Made by a program: the position numbers and the translations under genes. This document shows, in pieces, positions 26,308-37,870 of a stretch of 64,000 nucleotides of DNA (position 1 is the stretch's first letter; every line of letters starts with the position of its first letter). A model generated the notes under the pieces. That model had not been told where the DNA came from, did not search any database, and was given only the letters and a program-made list of their open reading frames with translations. The stretch covers positions 1 through 64,000 of the forward strand of contig NZ_QJUO01000018.1 of assembly GCF_004327335.1 (NCBI RefSeq). The letters are read 5' to 3'. The DNA is from Stutzerimonas kirkiae (lineage in GTDB: Bacteria; Pseudomonadota; Gammaproteobacteria; Pseudomonadales; Pseudomonadaceae).

Positions 26308-27453
26308 ATGATGCGTATTGTCGCCGATGAAAACATTCCGCTGGTCGATGAGCTGTTCGCCTCTTTCGCCAGCATCGAACGCCGGCCCGGGCGGGCCATC
26401 GACAGGGCCGTGCTGGCGGATTGCGATGCGCTGCTGGTGCGTTCCGTGACCACGGTCGACCGTGCCCTGCTGGAAGGCAGCCGGGTGCGTTTCGTCGGCA
26501 CCTGCACCATCGGTACCGATCACCTCGACCTGGATTTCTTCCGCGAAGCCGGCATCCAGTGGGCCAGTGCGCCTGGCTGCAATGCGCGTGGCGTGGTGGA
26601 CTATGTGCTGGGCAGCCTGTTGGCGCTGGCCGAGTGGCAGGGGGTGGCGCTGGCGCAGCGCTGTTATGGCGTGGTCGGCGCCGGGCAGGTGGGCGGACGC
26701 TTGCTGAAGGTCCTGCGGCAGCTCGGTTGGCAGGTGCTGGCCTGCGATCCGCTGCGCGCCGCCGATGAAGGTGGGGATTTCGTGTCCCTGGATGAAATTC
26801 TCCAGCGCTGCGATGTGATCAGCCTGCATACGCCGCTGACACGCGAGGGGCAGGAGGCGACGCGCCACCTGTTCGATGAACGGCGCCTGCAGCGCCTGTT
26901 GCCGGGTGCCTGGCTGATCAATGCCAGCCGTGGCGCGGTGGTGGATAACCAGGCGCTGCTGCGGATATTGCAACAGCGAGCGGATCTCCAGGTGGTGCTT
27001 GATGTGTGGGAGGGCGAGCCGCTGGTGGATGTCGAGCTGGCGCGGCGATGCCGGATCGCGACGCCGCATATCGCTGGCTACAGCCTGGACGGCAAGCTGC
27101 GTGGCACCTGGCAGGTCTACCAGGCATTCTGCGCGGCAATGGGCATCGCGTCGCGGGCGGAGCTGGAGGTCCTGGTGCCGCCCGCGCAACTGCAGTCGCT
27201 GCTTTTCGATGCGGCGTCTTCTCCGGATGAGGCCATGGCGACCCTGTGCCGTGCGGTCTATGACCCGCGCCGCGACGATGCCGATTTCCGCCGCAGCCTG
27301 CTGGGTGATGAGGCGCAGCGGCGGCTGGCTTTCGACCGCTTGCGCAAGAACTATCCGCCGCGTCGCGAGATCGAAGGGCTGGGCGTCGGCATTCGCGGCG
27401 AGAGTGCGGCGCTGCAACGGCTGGTGCGGGCGCTGGGCGCGCGGCTGGTCTGA
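26308..27453 (+). CDS. pdxB: Erythronate-4-phosphate dehydrogenase
   Basis: PdxB carries out the second step of the DXP-dependent vitamin B6 pathway, oxidising 4-phosphoerythronate. The 381-residue protein begins [16 protein letters not shown], has the D-2-hydroxyacid dehydrogenase fold with NAD-binding [11 protein letters not shown], then [12 protein letters not shown] and the catalytic His in [12 protein letters not shown], and ends with the PdxB-specific dimerisation domain. Two adjacent ATG codons are available (26308, 26311). It is followed by dnaX 76 bp downstream, a pairing that I do not recall for P. aeruginosa. Confidence 0.95.
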   Translation: MMRIVADENIPLVDELFASFASIERRPGRAIDRAVLADCDALLVRSVTTVDRALLEGSRVRFVGTCTIGTDHLDLDFFREAGIQWASAPGCNARGVVDYVLGSLLALAEWQGVALAQRCYGVVGAGQVGGRLLKVLRQLGWQVLACDPLRAADEGGDFVSLDEILQRCDVISLHTPLTREGQEATRHLFDERRLQRLLPGAWLINASRGAVVDNQALLRILQQRADLQVVLDVWEGEPLVDVELARRCRIATPHIAGYSLDGKLRGTWQVYQAFCAAMGIASRAELEVLVPPAQLQSLLFDAASSPDEAMATLCRAVYDPRRDDADFRRSLLGDEAQRRLAFDRLRKNYPPRREIEGLGVGIRGESAALQRLVRALGARLV

Positions 27454-27529
27454 TTGCGCCGCGCTGGATGCAATTTGTGGCCTGCTCCGCTAGCATTGGC
27501 CGTCTTTCGCTTTAACCCGTGATGGTGCT

Positions 27530-29500
<1,971 letters not shown>

Positions 29501-29532
29501 GTATCGAACCAACCCGATTAGGAGATCCTCCC

Positions 29533-29859
29533 ATGATGAAAGGTGGCATGGCCGGCCTGATGAAGCAGGCACAGCAGATGCAGGAAAAGATGCAGAAGAT
29601 GCAGGAGGAGTTGGCCAATGCCGAGGTAACCGGGCAGTCCGGCGCTGGCCTGGTCAGCGTGGTGATGAACGGCCGCCATGATGTCAAGCGTGTCAGCCTG
29701 GATGACAGCCTGATGCACGAAGAGAAGGACATTCTCGAAGACTTGATCGCCGCCGCCGTCAACGACGCGGTGCGCAAGATCGAACAGAACAGCCAGGAAA
29801 AGATGTCCGGCATGACCGCCGGCATGCAATTGCCGCCCGGCTTCAAGATGCCATTCTGA
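29533..29859 (+). CDS. ybaB: Nucleoid-associated protein YbaB/EbfC
   Basis: A 108-residue DNA-binding protein that forms dimeric tweezers on DNA. The Met-rich and Gln-rich first helix ([20 protein letters not shown]) and the LPPGFKMPF end are typical. TAGGAGATCC precedes the ATG. It lies between dnaX and recR, the standard dnaX-ybaB-recR order, and is probably in the same transcript. Confidence 0.95.
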   Translation: MMKGGMAGLMKQAQQMQEKMQKMQEELANAEVTGQSGAGLVSVVMNGRHDVKRVSLDDSLMHEEKDILEDLIAAAVNDAVRKIEQNSQEKMSGMTAGMQLPPGFKMPF

Positions 29860-29861
29860 TT

Positions 29862-29897
29862 GGCTTCAGGCTTCAGGCTTCAGGCTTCAGGCTGAAG
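29862..29897. repeat. Tandem GGCTTCA repeat
   Basis: Five adjacent 7-bp units (GGCTTCA) end in GGCTGAAGC, between ybaB and recR. The family also occurs at 23564-23597 and 34426-34497. Confidence 0.85.
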
Positions 29898-29958
29898 CGT
29901 GCGATGGTCACTTGCTTGCGGCCAGAGGCCGTAAGCGGGTGCGGTTACCGAGAGATCT

Positions 29959-30561
29959 ATGAGTTTCAGTCCCCTGATTCGGCAGCTTGTCGAGGCTTTG
30001 CGCGGTTTGCCCGGTGTCGGGCAGAAGACCGCCCAGCGCATGGCCCTGCATCTGCTCGAGCGTGATCGCAGTGGCGGGCTGCGCCTGTCCGAGGCGCTGT
30101 CGCGGGCCATGCAGCATGTCGGTTATTGCCAGCAGTGCCGGACCCTGAGCGAGGACCCGGTGTGCGCCCTGTGTGCCGACCCACGGCGCGATGATCAGTT
30201 GCTGTGCGTGGTGCAGAGCCCGGTGGATGTATTCGCCGTGGAGCAGACAGGTTTCCGCGGGCGTTATTTCGTGCTCAAGGGGCACCTGTCGCCGCTGGAC
30301 GGGCTTGGCCCCGAGGCGATCGGTATTCCTGAACTGCTGGCGCGGATAGGCGAAGGTGGCTTTGCCGAAGTGATCCTGGCCACCAACCCGACGGTGGAAG
30401 GCGAGGCGACCGCCCACTACATCGCACAGACACTGGCCGATCGCGATATCGTCATCAGCCGTATCGCCCATGGTGTGCCACTGGGCGGGGAGCTGGAGCT
30501 GGTCGATGGGGGAACGCTGGCGCACGCGCTGGCGGGGCGCAAGCCGATCAGCCTGCGTTGA
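29959..30561 (+). CDS. recR: Recombination mediator RecR
   Basis: RecR works with RecO and RecF to load RecA at gaps. The 200-residue product has an N-terminal helix-hairpin-helix ([17 protein letters not shown]), a zinc finger ([16 protein letters not shown]), a Toprim domain with acidic residues in [12 protein letters not shown], and a Walker-like [16 protein letters not shown] end. Third gene of the dnaX-ybaB-recR group. Confidence 0.96.
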   Translation: MSFSPLIRQLVEALRGLPGVGQKTAQRMALHLLERDRSGGLRLSEALSRAMQHVGYCQQCRTLSEDPVCALCADPRRDDQLLCVVQSPVDVFAVEQTGFRGRYFVLKGHLSPLDGLGPEAIGIPELLARIGEGGFAEVILATNPTVEGEATAHYIAQTLADRDIVISRIAHGVPLGGELELVDGGTLAHALAGRKPISLR

Positions 30562-30594
30562 TGCATGACCCGCGATGACCCGCGGATGGCAGAA

Positions 30595-30616
30595 CTTCGC
30601 GGGCAAGCCCGCCTCC
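30595..30616. repeat. Single REP-like palindrome
   Basis: CTTCGCGGGCAAGCCCGC carries GCGGGC-AA-GCCCGC, the core of the REP sequences common in Pseudomonas. It lies between the convergent recR and apt genes and is the only such copy I see in the window. Confidence 0.6.
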
Positions 30617-30660
30617 GCGGCGCGACAGGCGGCGAGGGCGTGGTTCCTGCGTTTTCCCTG

Positions 30661-31209
30661 TCAGCGCTCGTTGAGGGCGAAGGCGGTGAGGGTATAGGCG
30701 GCGATCCCGGCTTCCTGCAGTTTCCGCGAGCCGCCCAGCTCCGGCAGGTCGATCACCGCCGCTACCTCATGCACCCTGGCATTCATACGTCGCACCAGTT
30801 GCGCGGCGGCCAGCAGCGTGCCGCCGGTAGCGATCAGGTCATCGACCAGCAGTACCGAATCGCCTTCGCACAGGCTGTCGGCGTGCACCTCGAGGAAGGC
30901 TTCGCCATATTCGGTGCTGTAGCCCTGGCTGAGTACCTGCGCGGGCAATTTGCCCTGTTTGCGAAACAGCACCAGCGGCTTGTTCAGCTCGTAGGCGAGG
31001 ATGGAGCCGATGATGAAGCCCCGGGCATCCAGTGCGCCGATATGGCTGAACTCGGTTTCCACATAGCGCTGGATCAGGCTGTCGGCGACCATGCGCATCG
31101 CGCGCGGCGACTGGAACAGCGGGGTGATATCACGAAACACCACGCCGGGTTTCGGGAAGTCCGGCACGGGGCGCACCAGTTTCTTGATGCTGAACTCATC
31201 GAAGATCAT
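30661..31209 (-). CDS. apt: Adenine phosphoribosyltransferase
   Basis: Apt salvages adenine with PRPP to form AMP. The 182-residue protein begins [20 protein letters not shown] and has the PRPP-binding loop [13 protein letters not shown]. Typical of class I phosphoribosyltransferases in length and motifs. It starts 15 bp after the anr stop codon, so it may be co-transcribed with anr. Confidence 0.95.
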   Translation of the reverse strand: MIFDEFSIKKLVRPVPDFPKPGVVFRDITPLFQSPRAMRMVADSLIQRYVETEFSHIGALDARGFIIGSILAYELNKPLVLFRKQGKLPAQVLSQGYSTEYGEAFLEVHADSLCEGDSVLLVDDLIATGGTLLAAAQLVRRMNARVHEVAAVIDLPELGGSRKLQEAGIAAYTLTAFALNER

Positions 31210-31224
31210 TCGCCGCCTCCCCGC

Positions 31225-31959
31225 TCAGCTTTCCAGTGTGCCGCCAGCCAGGGCGCAGAGACTGATCGAATCGATGATGCGCACTTCCTTGCCTTCCGCT
31301 TCGATCAGGCCGTTCTGCTGGAAGCGGGTGAATACCCGGGAAACGGTTTCCACCGCCAGGCCCAGGTAGTTGCCGATTTCGTTGCGTGACATCGGCAGGC
31401 GGAACTGGTTGGCCGAGAACCCGCGGGCGCTGAAGCGTGCCGACAGGTTGATCAGGAAGGTGGCGATGCGCTCGTCGGCGGTTTTCTTCGACAACAGCAG
31501 CATCATCTGCTGATCGTCACGTATTTCCCGACTCATGATGCGCATCAGTTGGCGACGCAACTGCGGCAGTGAAATGCTCAGTTCATCCAGGCGCTCGAAG
31601 GGGATCTCGCAGACGGACGTGGTCTCCAGAGCCTGTGCGGAAACCGGGTAGCTTTCCGTGTCCATGCCGGACAGGCCGACCAGTTCGCTGGGCAGGTGGA
31701 AGCCGGTGATCTGTTCCTCGCCACTGTCGGTGACGCTGAAGGTCCGCAACGCACCGGAACGCACCGCGAATACGGAGTTGAACGTCTCGCCCTGGCGGAA
31801 CAGCGTTTCGCCCTTTTTCAAGGGGCGGCCACGCTTGACGATCTCATCCAGAGCATCCATGTCCTGCATGTTCAGTGACAATGGCAGGCACAGGGCAGAA
31901 AGGCTGCAATCCTTGCAGTGAGCTTGTCGCTGCGTACGGATCTTGATGGATTCGGACAT
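31225..31959 (-). CDS. anr: Anaerobic regulator Anr (FNR family)
   Basis: Anr is the oxygen-sensing [4Fe-4S] transcription factor that turns on anaerobic and microaerobic genes. The 244-residue product shows the cluster ligands Cys15, Cys18, Cys24 ([11 protein letters not shown]) and Cys117, a cyclic-nucleotide-binding-fold sensor and a C-terminal helix-turn-helix ([20 protein letters not shown]) with the FNR-type Glu and Arg contacts. Its target boxes occur upstream of the HemN-like gene and of ccoN2 in this window. No box is seen in its own upstream region. Confidence 0.95.
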   Translation of the reverse strand: MSESIKIRTQRQAHCKDCSLSALCLPLSLNMQDMDALDEIVKRGRPLKKGETLFRQGETFNSVFAVRSGALRTFSVTDSGEEQITGFHLPSELVGLSGMDTESYPVSAQALETTSVCEIPFERLDELSISLPQLRRQLMRIMSREIRDDQQMMLLLSKKTADERIATFLINLSARFSARGFSANQFRLPMSRNEIGNYLGLAVETVSRVFTRFQQNGLIEAEGKEVRIIDSISLCALAGGTLES

Positions 31960-32057
31960 TCGGGGTTCCTGAAAAACCTTACTGGCCGTGCAAGGTTACC
32001 CCACCCTGGTGCATGTCGCCAATCGTCTATGGAACCAAAATGCCGGCGCGGAGTCTT

Positions 32058-33443
32058 TCAGGCCGGTTGATACCAGTGTTTCGGTTCCAACTGGCTGGCC
32101 TGGTAGTGATCGAACAGCATGCAGACAGCCCGTGCCAGCAGGCGCCCAGGCGGCATTATCAGCAGGCGCTCGGGCGAGAGGGCGATCAGGCCGTCGGCCT
32201 CCATCTGTGCCAGTTGCGGACGGATATCCAGGAAATACTCTTCGAAGTCGATGGAGAACCTGGTTTCGATCTGGGCGATATCCAGCTCGAAATCGCAGAT
32301 CAACGAATGGATGATCGAGCGGCGGATCAGGTCGTCCTTGTTGCAGTGCAGTCCACGCTGGGTCGCCAGTTGGTCCTGTTGCAGGCTCTGCTGGTAGCGG
32401 GCCAGGTCGGTATGGTTCTGGCAGTAGAGTTCGCCGATCTGGCTGATGGCCGAGACGCCCAGGCCGAGCAGGTCGCAATGGCCATGGGTGGTATAGCCGA
32501 GCAGGTTGCGTTGCAAGGTGCCGTCTTCCTGGGCGATGGCCAGGTCGTCATCGGGCAGGGCGAAGTGGTCGATGCCGATGTAGCGGTAGCCGGCTTCGGT
32601 CAGGCGCTCGATGCCATGCTGGAACATGGCGAGTTGTTCGCTCGCGTCGGGCAGTTCTTCTGCTTTTATCCGGCGTTGGCTCACATAATATTCGGGCTGG
32701 TGCCGGTAGCGGCTGATCGAAAGACTGTCCGGCTGCAGTTCGACGATCGAATCCAGCGTCTGCGAGAAGTTCGCCAGGTTCTGCCGGGGTAGCCCGTAGT
32801 GCAGGACGATATTGACCGAGCGATATTGCAGCGTGCGCGCGGCCTCGATGATGGCGCGGGTCTGTTCCGCGGTCTGCAGGCGGTTGATCGCCTGCTGCAC
32901 TTCGGCGGACAACGGCTGGGCGCTGAGGTTGATACGGTTGAAGCCCAGTTCGCGCAGCAGGCCTATGGTCGGCCAGTCCGCTTCGCGCGGGTCGATATCG
33001 ATGCCGTAGTCCCCGGAATCGTCGTCCAGCAGGTTGAAATGCTTGCGCAGGGAGGCCATCAGGCGCCGCAGTTCCTGGTGCGAGAGAAACGTCGGGGTGC
33101 CGCCACCCAGCCGCAGTTGCTCGACGTACTGCCCGGTGCCGATGTGCTTGGCCAGCAGGGCCATCTCGTGCTCCAGGCTGTCGAGATAGACCTGGGCGCG
33201 CCCCCGGTCCTTGGTGATCACTTTGTTGCGGTTGCAGTAGTAGCAGGCGTTGGCGCAGAACGGCAGGTGCAGGTAGAGCGAAAGGGGGCGGCCTGCCCGA
33301 CGACTGTCACGCAGGGCATGCAGCAGGTCGAATGAGCCGATGCCACCGTCGAACCTGACCACCGATGGGTAGGATGCATAACGAGGCGCCGCCTGATCGT
33401 AGCGGCGGATCAGGTCTGCGTCCCAACGGATGGCGTCTAGCAT
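32058..33443 (-). CDS. HemN-like radical SAM protein with altered active site
   Basis: A 461-residue relative of oxygen-independent coproporphyrinogen III oxidase. The fold is clear: CANACYYC cluster loop (Cys63, Cys67, Cys70), GGGTPTF, DPREADW and GYTTHGHCDLLGLGVSAIS. Yet residues that define HemN differ: the fourth Cys of CxxxCxxCxC is Arg72; the usual Glu before VDPRE is Asp149; GVQD is SAQP (174-177); the Asp in NIDLIYGLP is Val213; and FNYAHLP is SRYRHQP (244-250). The C-terminus also lacks the FSRVI end. So it may not decarboxylate coproporphyrinogen. Position beside anr and an Anr-type promoter is that of pseudomonad hemN. Confidence 0.8.
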   Translation of the reverse strand: MLDAIRWDADLIRRYDQAAPRYASYPSVVRFDGGIGSFDLLHALRDSRRAGRPLSLYLHLPFCANACYYCNRNKVITKDRGRAQVYLDSLEHEMALLAKHIGTGQYVEQLRLGGGTPTFLSHQELRRLMASLRKHFNLLDDDSGDYGIDIDPREADWPTIGLLRELGFNRINLSAQPLSAEVQQAINRLQTAEQTRAIIEAARTLQYRSVNIVLHYGLPRQNLANFSQTLDSIVELQPDSLSISRYRHQPEYYVSQRRIKAEELPDASEQLAMFQHGIERLTEAGYRYIGIDHFALPDDDLAIAQEDGTLQRNLLGYTTHGHCDLLGLGVSAISQIGELYCQNHTDLARYQQSLQQDQLATQRGLHCNKDDLIRRSIIHSLICDFELDIAQIETRFSIDFEEYFLDIRPQLAQMEADGLIALSPERLLIMPPGRLLARAVCMLFDHYQASQLEPKHWYQPA

Positions 33444-33475
33444 GTGGCTTTTCCGGTTTGGGTGACGGTAGCCGG

Positions 33476-33517
33476 ATTCTAGGTTGGAGGTTGCCGAGCT
33501 GACTTGACCTGTATCAA
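33476..33517 (-). promoter_or_regulatory. Anr-dependent promoter of the HemN-like gene
   Basis: TTGACCTGTATCAA (33504-33517) is a full Anr/FNR box. On the minus strand a -10 TAGAAT (33476-33481) sits where the box would be centred at -41.5, a class II activator arrangement. The divergent nadE lies 79 bp to the right of the box and shows no matching -10 at that spacing. Confidence 0.88.
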
Positions 33518-33595
33518 GCTTGCCTTGACCCTTGGCGGCGCGTGTTGCCGTTTACCGCCGACCGGATAAGTTCATTCAATCGCCAGGAGATAGAG

Positions 33596-34423
33596 ATGCA
33601 GAGTCGCCAACAGGAAATCGCAACTGCCCTGGGGGTGCGGGACCCCATGGAGAATGAAACCGCGGTGGCTGCCGAAATTGCCCGTCGGGTGGCGTTCATA
33701 CAGGATTGCCTGCGCCAGTCGGGCATGAAGACCCTGGTGCTGGGGATCAGTGGCGGTGTCGATTCGACCACGGCGGGGCTGCTCTGCCAGCGTGCCGTGA
33801 GAGCGTTGCGCGAGGCGGGGGAAGGGGACGATTACCGCTTTATCGCCGTCCGCCTGCCCTACCTGCTCCAGCATGACGAAGAGGAGGCCGCCCTGGCGGT
33901 GGCCAGCATCGCGCCGGACGAGTCGCATACCGTGAACATAGCGCCTTCGGTACAGGCGCTGGCGGGGGAGGTCGAGGCGTTGCAGGGGCTGTCGTCGGCG
34001 GCCAGGGACTTCGCCCTGGGCAACACCAAGGCGCGTATCCGCATGGTCGCCCAGTACACCATCGCCAATGCCCGCCAGGGGCTGGTGGTGGGGACCGACC
34101 ACGCGGCGGAAGCGGTGATGGGGTTTTTCACCAAGTTCGGTGACGGCGCCTGCGATCTCACGCCGCTGGCCGGGCTGGTCAAGGGCCAGGTCCGGCAACT
34201 GGCCGATGCGCTCGGTGCTCCACAGCAACTGGTACACAAGGTGCCGACCGCCGATCTGGAAGAGCTGGCGCCCGGCAAGCCCGACGAAGAAGCGCATGGC
34301 GTGAGTTACCAGGATATCGACGCTTTCCTGCTGGGGCGCCCTGTCGATCCTGAAGTGGCGCGGATCATCATCGACACCTACGACAGGACGGCGCACAAAC
34401 GGCAACAGCCGAAGGAGCCTTGA
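33596..34423 (+). CDS. nadE: NAD synthetase, ammonia-dependent
   Basis: NadE makes NAD+ from deamido-NAD+ and ATP with ammonia. The 275-residue protein is the short form without a glutaminase domain. The PP-loop SGGVDS is at residues 52-57, and [19 protein letters not shown] and [10 protein letters not shown] are typical binding segments. CCAGGAGATAGAG precedes ATG 33596; a start at 33542 lacks support. It is divergent from the HemN-like gene and shares its regulatory region, so possible regulation by Anr is of interest but unproven. Confidence 0.95.
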   Translation: MQSRQQEIATALGVRDPMENETAVAAEIARRVAFIQDCLRQSGMKTLVLGISGGVDSTTAGLLCQRAVRALREAGEGDDYRFIAVRLPYLLQHDEEEAALAVASIAPDESHTVNIAPSVQALAGEVEALQGLSSAARDFALGNTKARIRMVAQYTIANARQGLVVGTDHAAEAVMGFFTKFGDGACDLTPLAGLVKGQVRQLADALGAPQQLVHKVPTADLEELAPGKPDEEAHGVSYQDIDAFLLGRPVDPEVARIIIDTYDRTAHKRQQPKEP

Positions 34424-34425
34424 GC

Positions 34426-34497
34426 AGCTTCAAGCTACAAGCCGAGCAGAATGGCGGAAACTTCGCTTCAGGCTTCAGGCTTCAGGCTTGAAGCTTA
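34426..34497. repeat. GGCTTCA/CTTCAAG repeat cluster
   Basis: CAGCTTCAAGCTACAAG at the left and four GGCTTCA-like units with a closing AAGCTTACGG at the right lie between the convergent nadE and SafE-family genes. Confidence 0.75.
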
Positions 34498-34508
34498 CGG
34501 CTGCTTTT

Positions 34509-35192
34509 TCAGTGCCCCATCAACCAGTGCCGGTGCGGGCCGGGCAGGGTCCATAGGCCAAAGAGGATGACCAGCGCCCCGGCGGCCATGCGTACGCCGC
34601 GGTTTCTCAGGAAAGCGCCCAGGCGTTCGGTGGCGAGGCCGGTGGCCAGCAACACCGGCCAGGTGCCGAGGCCGAAGCAGAGCATCAACAGGGCGCTGTC
34701 CACGGCGTCGCCCTGGCTGGCGGCCCAGAGCAGCGTGCTGTAGACCAGCCCGCACGGCAGCCAGCCCCAGAGCCCGCCCAGCAGCAGGGCGCGGGGCAGG
34801 CTGCTGACCGGCAGCAGTCGGCTGGCCAGGGGCTGGATGAGTTTCCAGAGCCCTTTGCCGATGGCTTCCACGCGCGTCAGCCCGCTCCACCAGCCGGCCA
34901 GGTAGAGCCCCATGGCGATCAGCAGCAGGCCGGCGACGATGCGCATGGCGCTTGCCAGGGGGCCGTTGGCGAGCGCCCAGCCGGCCAGCCCGAGGATAAA
35001 GCCGGCCAGTGCGTAGCTGAGGACCCGGCCGATGTTGTAGCCCAGCAGCAGGCCGAAGCGGCGGGCGCGCTGCTGCGGCGGAATGGCCATGGTCAGCGCA
35101 CCCATCAGGCCGCCGCACATGCCCAGGCAATGGCCGCCGCCAAGCAGCCCCAGCACCAGCGCGGAGAGCATCAGCGGCAGCAGCTCAGTCAC
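34509..35192 (-). CDS. SafE/COG2836-type membrane protein of the cbb3 maturation locus
   Basis: A 227-residue protein with about six membrane helices. Cys-containing motifs GHCLGMCGG (near 20) and WLPCGLVYSTL (near 145) are the signature of the DsbD-like SafE/COG2836 group. Genes of this group often stand beside ccoS or copper genes, and a role in metal or thiol supply to cbb3 oxidase is inferred. It overlaps ccoS by 8 bp, so it is translationally coupled to the ccoGHIS operon. Its exact substrate is not known. Confidence 0.83.
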   Translation of the reverse strand: MTELLPLMLSALVLGLLGGGHCLGMCGGLMGALTMAIPPQQRARRFGLLLGYNIGRVLSYALAGFILGLAGWALANGPLASAMRIVAGLLLIAMGLYLAGWWSGLTRVEAIGKGLWKLIQPLASRLLPVSSLPRALLLGGLWGWLPCGLVYSTLLWAASQGDAVDSALLMLCFGLGTWPVLLATGLATERLGAFLRNRGVRMAAGALVILFGLWTLPGPHRHWLMGH

Positions 35193-35397
35193 GCTCCGGG
35201 CGCTCCGGCGGGGTTTCGTCGGTCGTTTCGGCTTTCTGCCCGGAATCCGGCGGCGGCAGGTCGTCGTCGAACAGGATGCTGTGCGCCGGTCCCTCCAGGT
35301 CGTCGTACTGGCCGCTGTCGACCGCCCAGAAGAAGACCCAGATGGCCAGGGCGACCAGCACCACGGCGATGGGGATCAGAACGTACAAGGCGGCCAT
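35185..35397 (-). CDS. ccoS: cbb3 oxidase maturation protein CcoS
   Basis: A 70-residue single-pass membrane protein. The N-terminal helix (ALYVLIPIAVVLVALAIWVF in about 3-22) is followed by the family signature WAVDSGQYDDLEGPA and ILFDDD. CcoS is required to insert redox cofactors into CcoN in Rhodobacter. The C-terminal 20 residues are charged and variable. The start at 35397 is set by the conserved MAALYVL; a longer frame to 35457 is unsupported. It follows ccoI in the operon and overlaps the SafE-family gene. Confidence 0.93.
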   Translation of the reverse strand: MAALYVLIPIAVVLVALAIWVFFWAVDSGQYDDLEGPAHSILFDDDLPPPDSGQKAETTDETPPERPERD

Positions 35398-35464
35398 GGG
35401 GCCTCCGGGATGACCACGGGAAAGGGGCTTGCTGGCGACTGGCGGGCAATGTTGCACATGGCAG

Positions 35465-37864
35465 TCAATGCCGGGTCAGCCGCAGGGCGTTCAATACTAC
35501 CAGCAATGAACTGAGCGACATGCCCAGTGCCGCCCATAGCGGAGTGACCCAGCCGAGCGCAGCGAAGGGCAGTACCAGGCCATTGTACAGACCGGCCCAG
35601 AGCAGGTTCTCGATGATGATGCGGCGGCTGCGCCGGGCAATCGAGAAGGTCTGCACCAGGCTGTCCAGGCGGTTCGACAGCAGCACCGCGTCGGCGCTGG
35701 TCTTGGCCAGGTCGGTGGCCGAACCCATGGCGATACTGATGTCGGCGGCGGCCAGTACCGGTACGTCGTTGACGCCATCGCCGAGCATCAGTACGCGCTG
35801 TCCCCGCGCCTGCAACGCTTGCAGGTGCTGCAGTTTGGCGTCCGGCGTCAACCCGCCGACGGCTTCGTCCATGCCCAACTGGGCGGCGATCTGGCCGACC
35901 ATCGGTGAACTGTCGCCGGACAGCAGGACGGTGTGCCAGCCCTGGCGCCGACAGGCCTCCAGCAGTGCCGGAGCGTCCCCGCGCAGGCGGTCGTCGAGTA
36001 CCAGCCAGGCCAGCGGCCCCTGCTGGTCGCCCAGCAACAGCCATTGACCCTGTGCGCCCGGTATCGGCGGCGCAGTGCCGGCGTAGCCTGCCGCGACGAA
36101 GGCCGGCTGGCCGATGCGCAGGGCCCGCCCGCCGAGGTTGCCGGAGAGCCCCAGGCCGGGGTGGCTTTCGACACTGTCGGCGGCCTCGGGGGCCCGCCCG
36201 AAGGCCTTGGCGATGGGGTGTTCCGAGCGGTTCTCGAGGGCGGCGGCGAGGCCCAGGCAGGTGTCGGCATCCAGCTCGCCCAGGGGCTGGATGGCGCTCA
36301 GGGTCAGGCGGCCTTCGGTCAGTGTGCCGGTCTTGTCGAACACCACCGTGTCGATATGGTTGAGGCCTTCCAGCACATGGCCGCGGGTCAGCAGCAGGCC
36401 GAGCTTGTGCAGCGTGCCGGTGGCGGTGGTCAGCGCCGTTGGCGTCGCCAGCGAGAGGGCGCAGGGGCAGGTGGCGACCAGCAGCGCGAGGACGATCCAG
36501 AAGGCGCGTTGCGGGTCGATCTGCCACCAGACCAGCCCGACCACCGCCGCCGCCAGCAGCACCACCAGCAGGAACCATTGCGCGACTTTGTCCGCGAGTT
36601 CCGCCAGCCGTGGTTTTTCCGCCTGGGCGCGTTCCAGAAGGCGCACGATCGCCGACAGGCGGGTGTCGTCGCCGAGGGCGCGTACGCGTATCACCAGAGG
36701 GCTTTCGACGTTCAACGTGCCAGCGGTCACCGCGTCACCGACGCTGCGCGGCAGCGGCAGGTACTCGCCGGTGAGGACGGATTCGTCGATGCTCGACTGG
36801 CCTTCGAGAATTTCCCCGTCGGCCGGCACCAGGGCGCCGGGTTGCACCAGCACATGGTCGCCGGTGTTCAGTTCGCTGAGCAGGACACGGCTGTTCTGCC
36901 CGTGTTCGTCCAGCCGCAGGCAGGAGGCGGGCAGCAGGTTGACCAGTTGCGCGCTGGCGGCGGCGGTACGCTCCCGCGCCCGCCGTTCCAGGTAGCGGCC
37001 GGCCAGCAGGAACAGGGCGAACATGCCGACCGCGTCGAAGTACAGCTCGCCCTGGCCGGTGAGGGTCGACCAGATGCCGGCCAGGTAGGCGCCGCCGATG
37101 GCCAGGGATACCGAGACATCCATGCTCAGGTGGCGGGTGCGCAGGTCGCGCAGGGCGCCACGGAAGAAGTCGCTGCAGCAGTAGAAGACGATGGGCGTGG
37201 TGAGCAGCAGGGCGGTCCAGCGCAGGATGCTGGCCATGCCCGCCGAGAGGTCGAGGTTGAACTCCGGCCAGGTCGCCATGGTGGCCATCATCACCTGCAT
37301 CCACAGCAGGCCGGCGGCGCCGAGCTGGCGCATGGCGCGGCGGTTTTCCCGGGCGATGCGCGCGGCAGCCTGGTCGGGCTGGTAGGGGTGGGCGGCGTAG
37401 CCGATGCGGCGCAATTGCCCGAGCAGTTCGCTGAGCGGCAGCCGACTGTCGTCCCAGCTTACGCGCAGCCGGTGGTTGGACAGGTTGAGGCTCGCTTCGC
37501 CGACCCCATCCAGTGAGCGCAGGTGGCGCTCGATCAGCCAGCCGCAGGCGGCACAACTGATCCCTTCTATATGCAGCGCGGTACTGGCCAGCTCGGCATC
37601 GTGGCTGACGAAGGGCTGCTGGACATCCGGACGATCGTAGAGCGCCATCTCCTCGCCGAGGACCTGCGGCAGTTCCCGCGGGTTGATAGCGGTGTCGCTG
37701 CGGTGCTGGTAGTAGCTTTGCAGCCCGCCGGCGACGATGGCCTGTGCCACCGCCTGGCAGCCCGGACAGCAGAAATCACGTGTCTGCCCCAGTACATCGG
37801 CATGGAAGGTGCCGCCGGCGGGAACCGGCAGGCCACAGTGATAGCAGGGAGTCGGTTGGCTCAT
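35465..37864 (-). CDS. ccoI: Copper-translocating P1B-ATPase CcoI (CtpA/CopA2 type)
   Basis: CcoI moves Cu+ across the inner membrane for cbb3 oxidase assembly. The 799-residue protein begins with an extra Cys region (Cys7, Cys10, Cys32, Cys33, Cys36: CYHC and FCCPGC), then a heavy-metal-associated domain with CAAC at 104-107. The metal-binding CPC is at 466-468, the phosphorylated Asp510 is in DKTGT, and GDGVNDVP closes the hinge domain. The N-terminal layout is that of the assembly-type CopA2 rather than the detoxifying CopA1. It lies between ccoH and ccoS. Confidence 0.95.
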   Translation of the reverse strand: MSQPTPCYHCGLPVPAGGTFHADVLGQTRDFCCPGCQAVAQAIVAGGLQSYYQHRSDTAINPRELPQVLGEEMALYDRPDVQQPFVSHDAELASTALHIEGISCAACGWLIERHLRSLDGVGEASLNLSNHRLRVSWDDSRLPLSELLGQLRRIGYAAHPYQPDQAAARIARENRRAMRQLGAAGLLWMQVMMATMATWPEFNLDLSAGMASILRWTALLLTTPIVFYCCSDFFRGALRDLRTRHLSMDVSVSLAIGGAYLAGIWSTLTGQGELYFDAVGMFALFLLAGRYLERRARERTAAASAQLVNLLPASCLRLDEHGQNSRVLLSELNTGDHVLVQPGALVPADGEILEGQSSIDESVLTGEYLPLPRSVGDAVTAGTLNVESPLVIRVRALGDDTRLSAIVRLLERAQAEKPRLAELADKVAQWFLLVVLLAAAVVGLVWWQIDPQRAFWIVLALLVATCPCALSLATPTALTTATGTLHKLGLLLTRGHVLEGLNHIDTVVFDKTGTLTEGRLTLSAIQPLGELDADTCLGLAAALENRSEHPIAKAFGRAPEAADSVESHPGLGLSGNLGGRALRIGQPAFVAAGYAGTAPPIPGAQGQWLLLGDQQGPLAWLVLDDRLRGDAPALLEACRRQGWHTVLLSGDSSPMVGQIAAQLGMDEAVGGLTPDAKLQHLQALQARGQRVLMLGDGVNDVPVLAAADISIAMGSATDLAKTSADAVLLSNRLDSLVQTFSIARRSRRIIIENLLWAGLYNGLVLPFAALGWVTPLWAALGMSLSSLLVVLNALRLTRH

Positions 37865-37870
37865 CGTGTG

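Noticed and set aside
27454-27529. Possible 4.5S RNA (ffs) upstream of dnaX
   Set aside because: The gap is only 76 bp and lacks the conserved signal-recognition RNA tip sequence.
33542-33595. nadE promoter driven directly by the Anr box as a class II site
   Set aside because: At the required distance no -10-like hexamer is seen on the plus strand, unlike on the hemN side.
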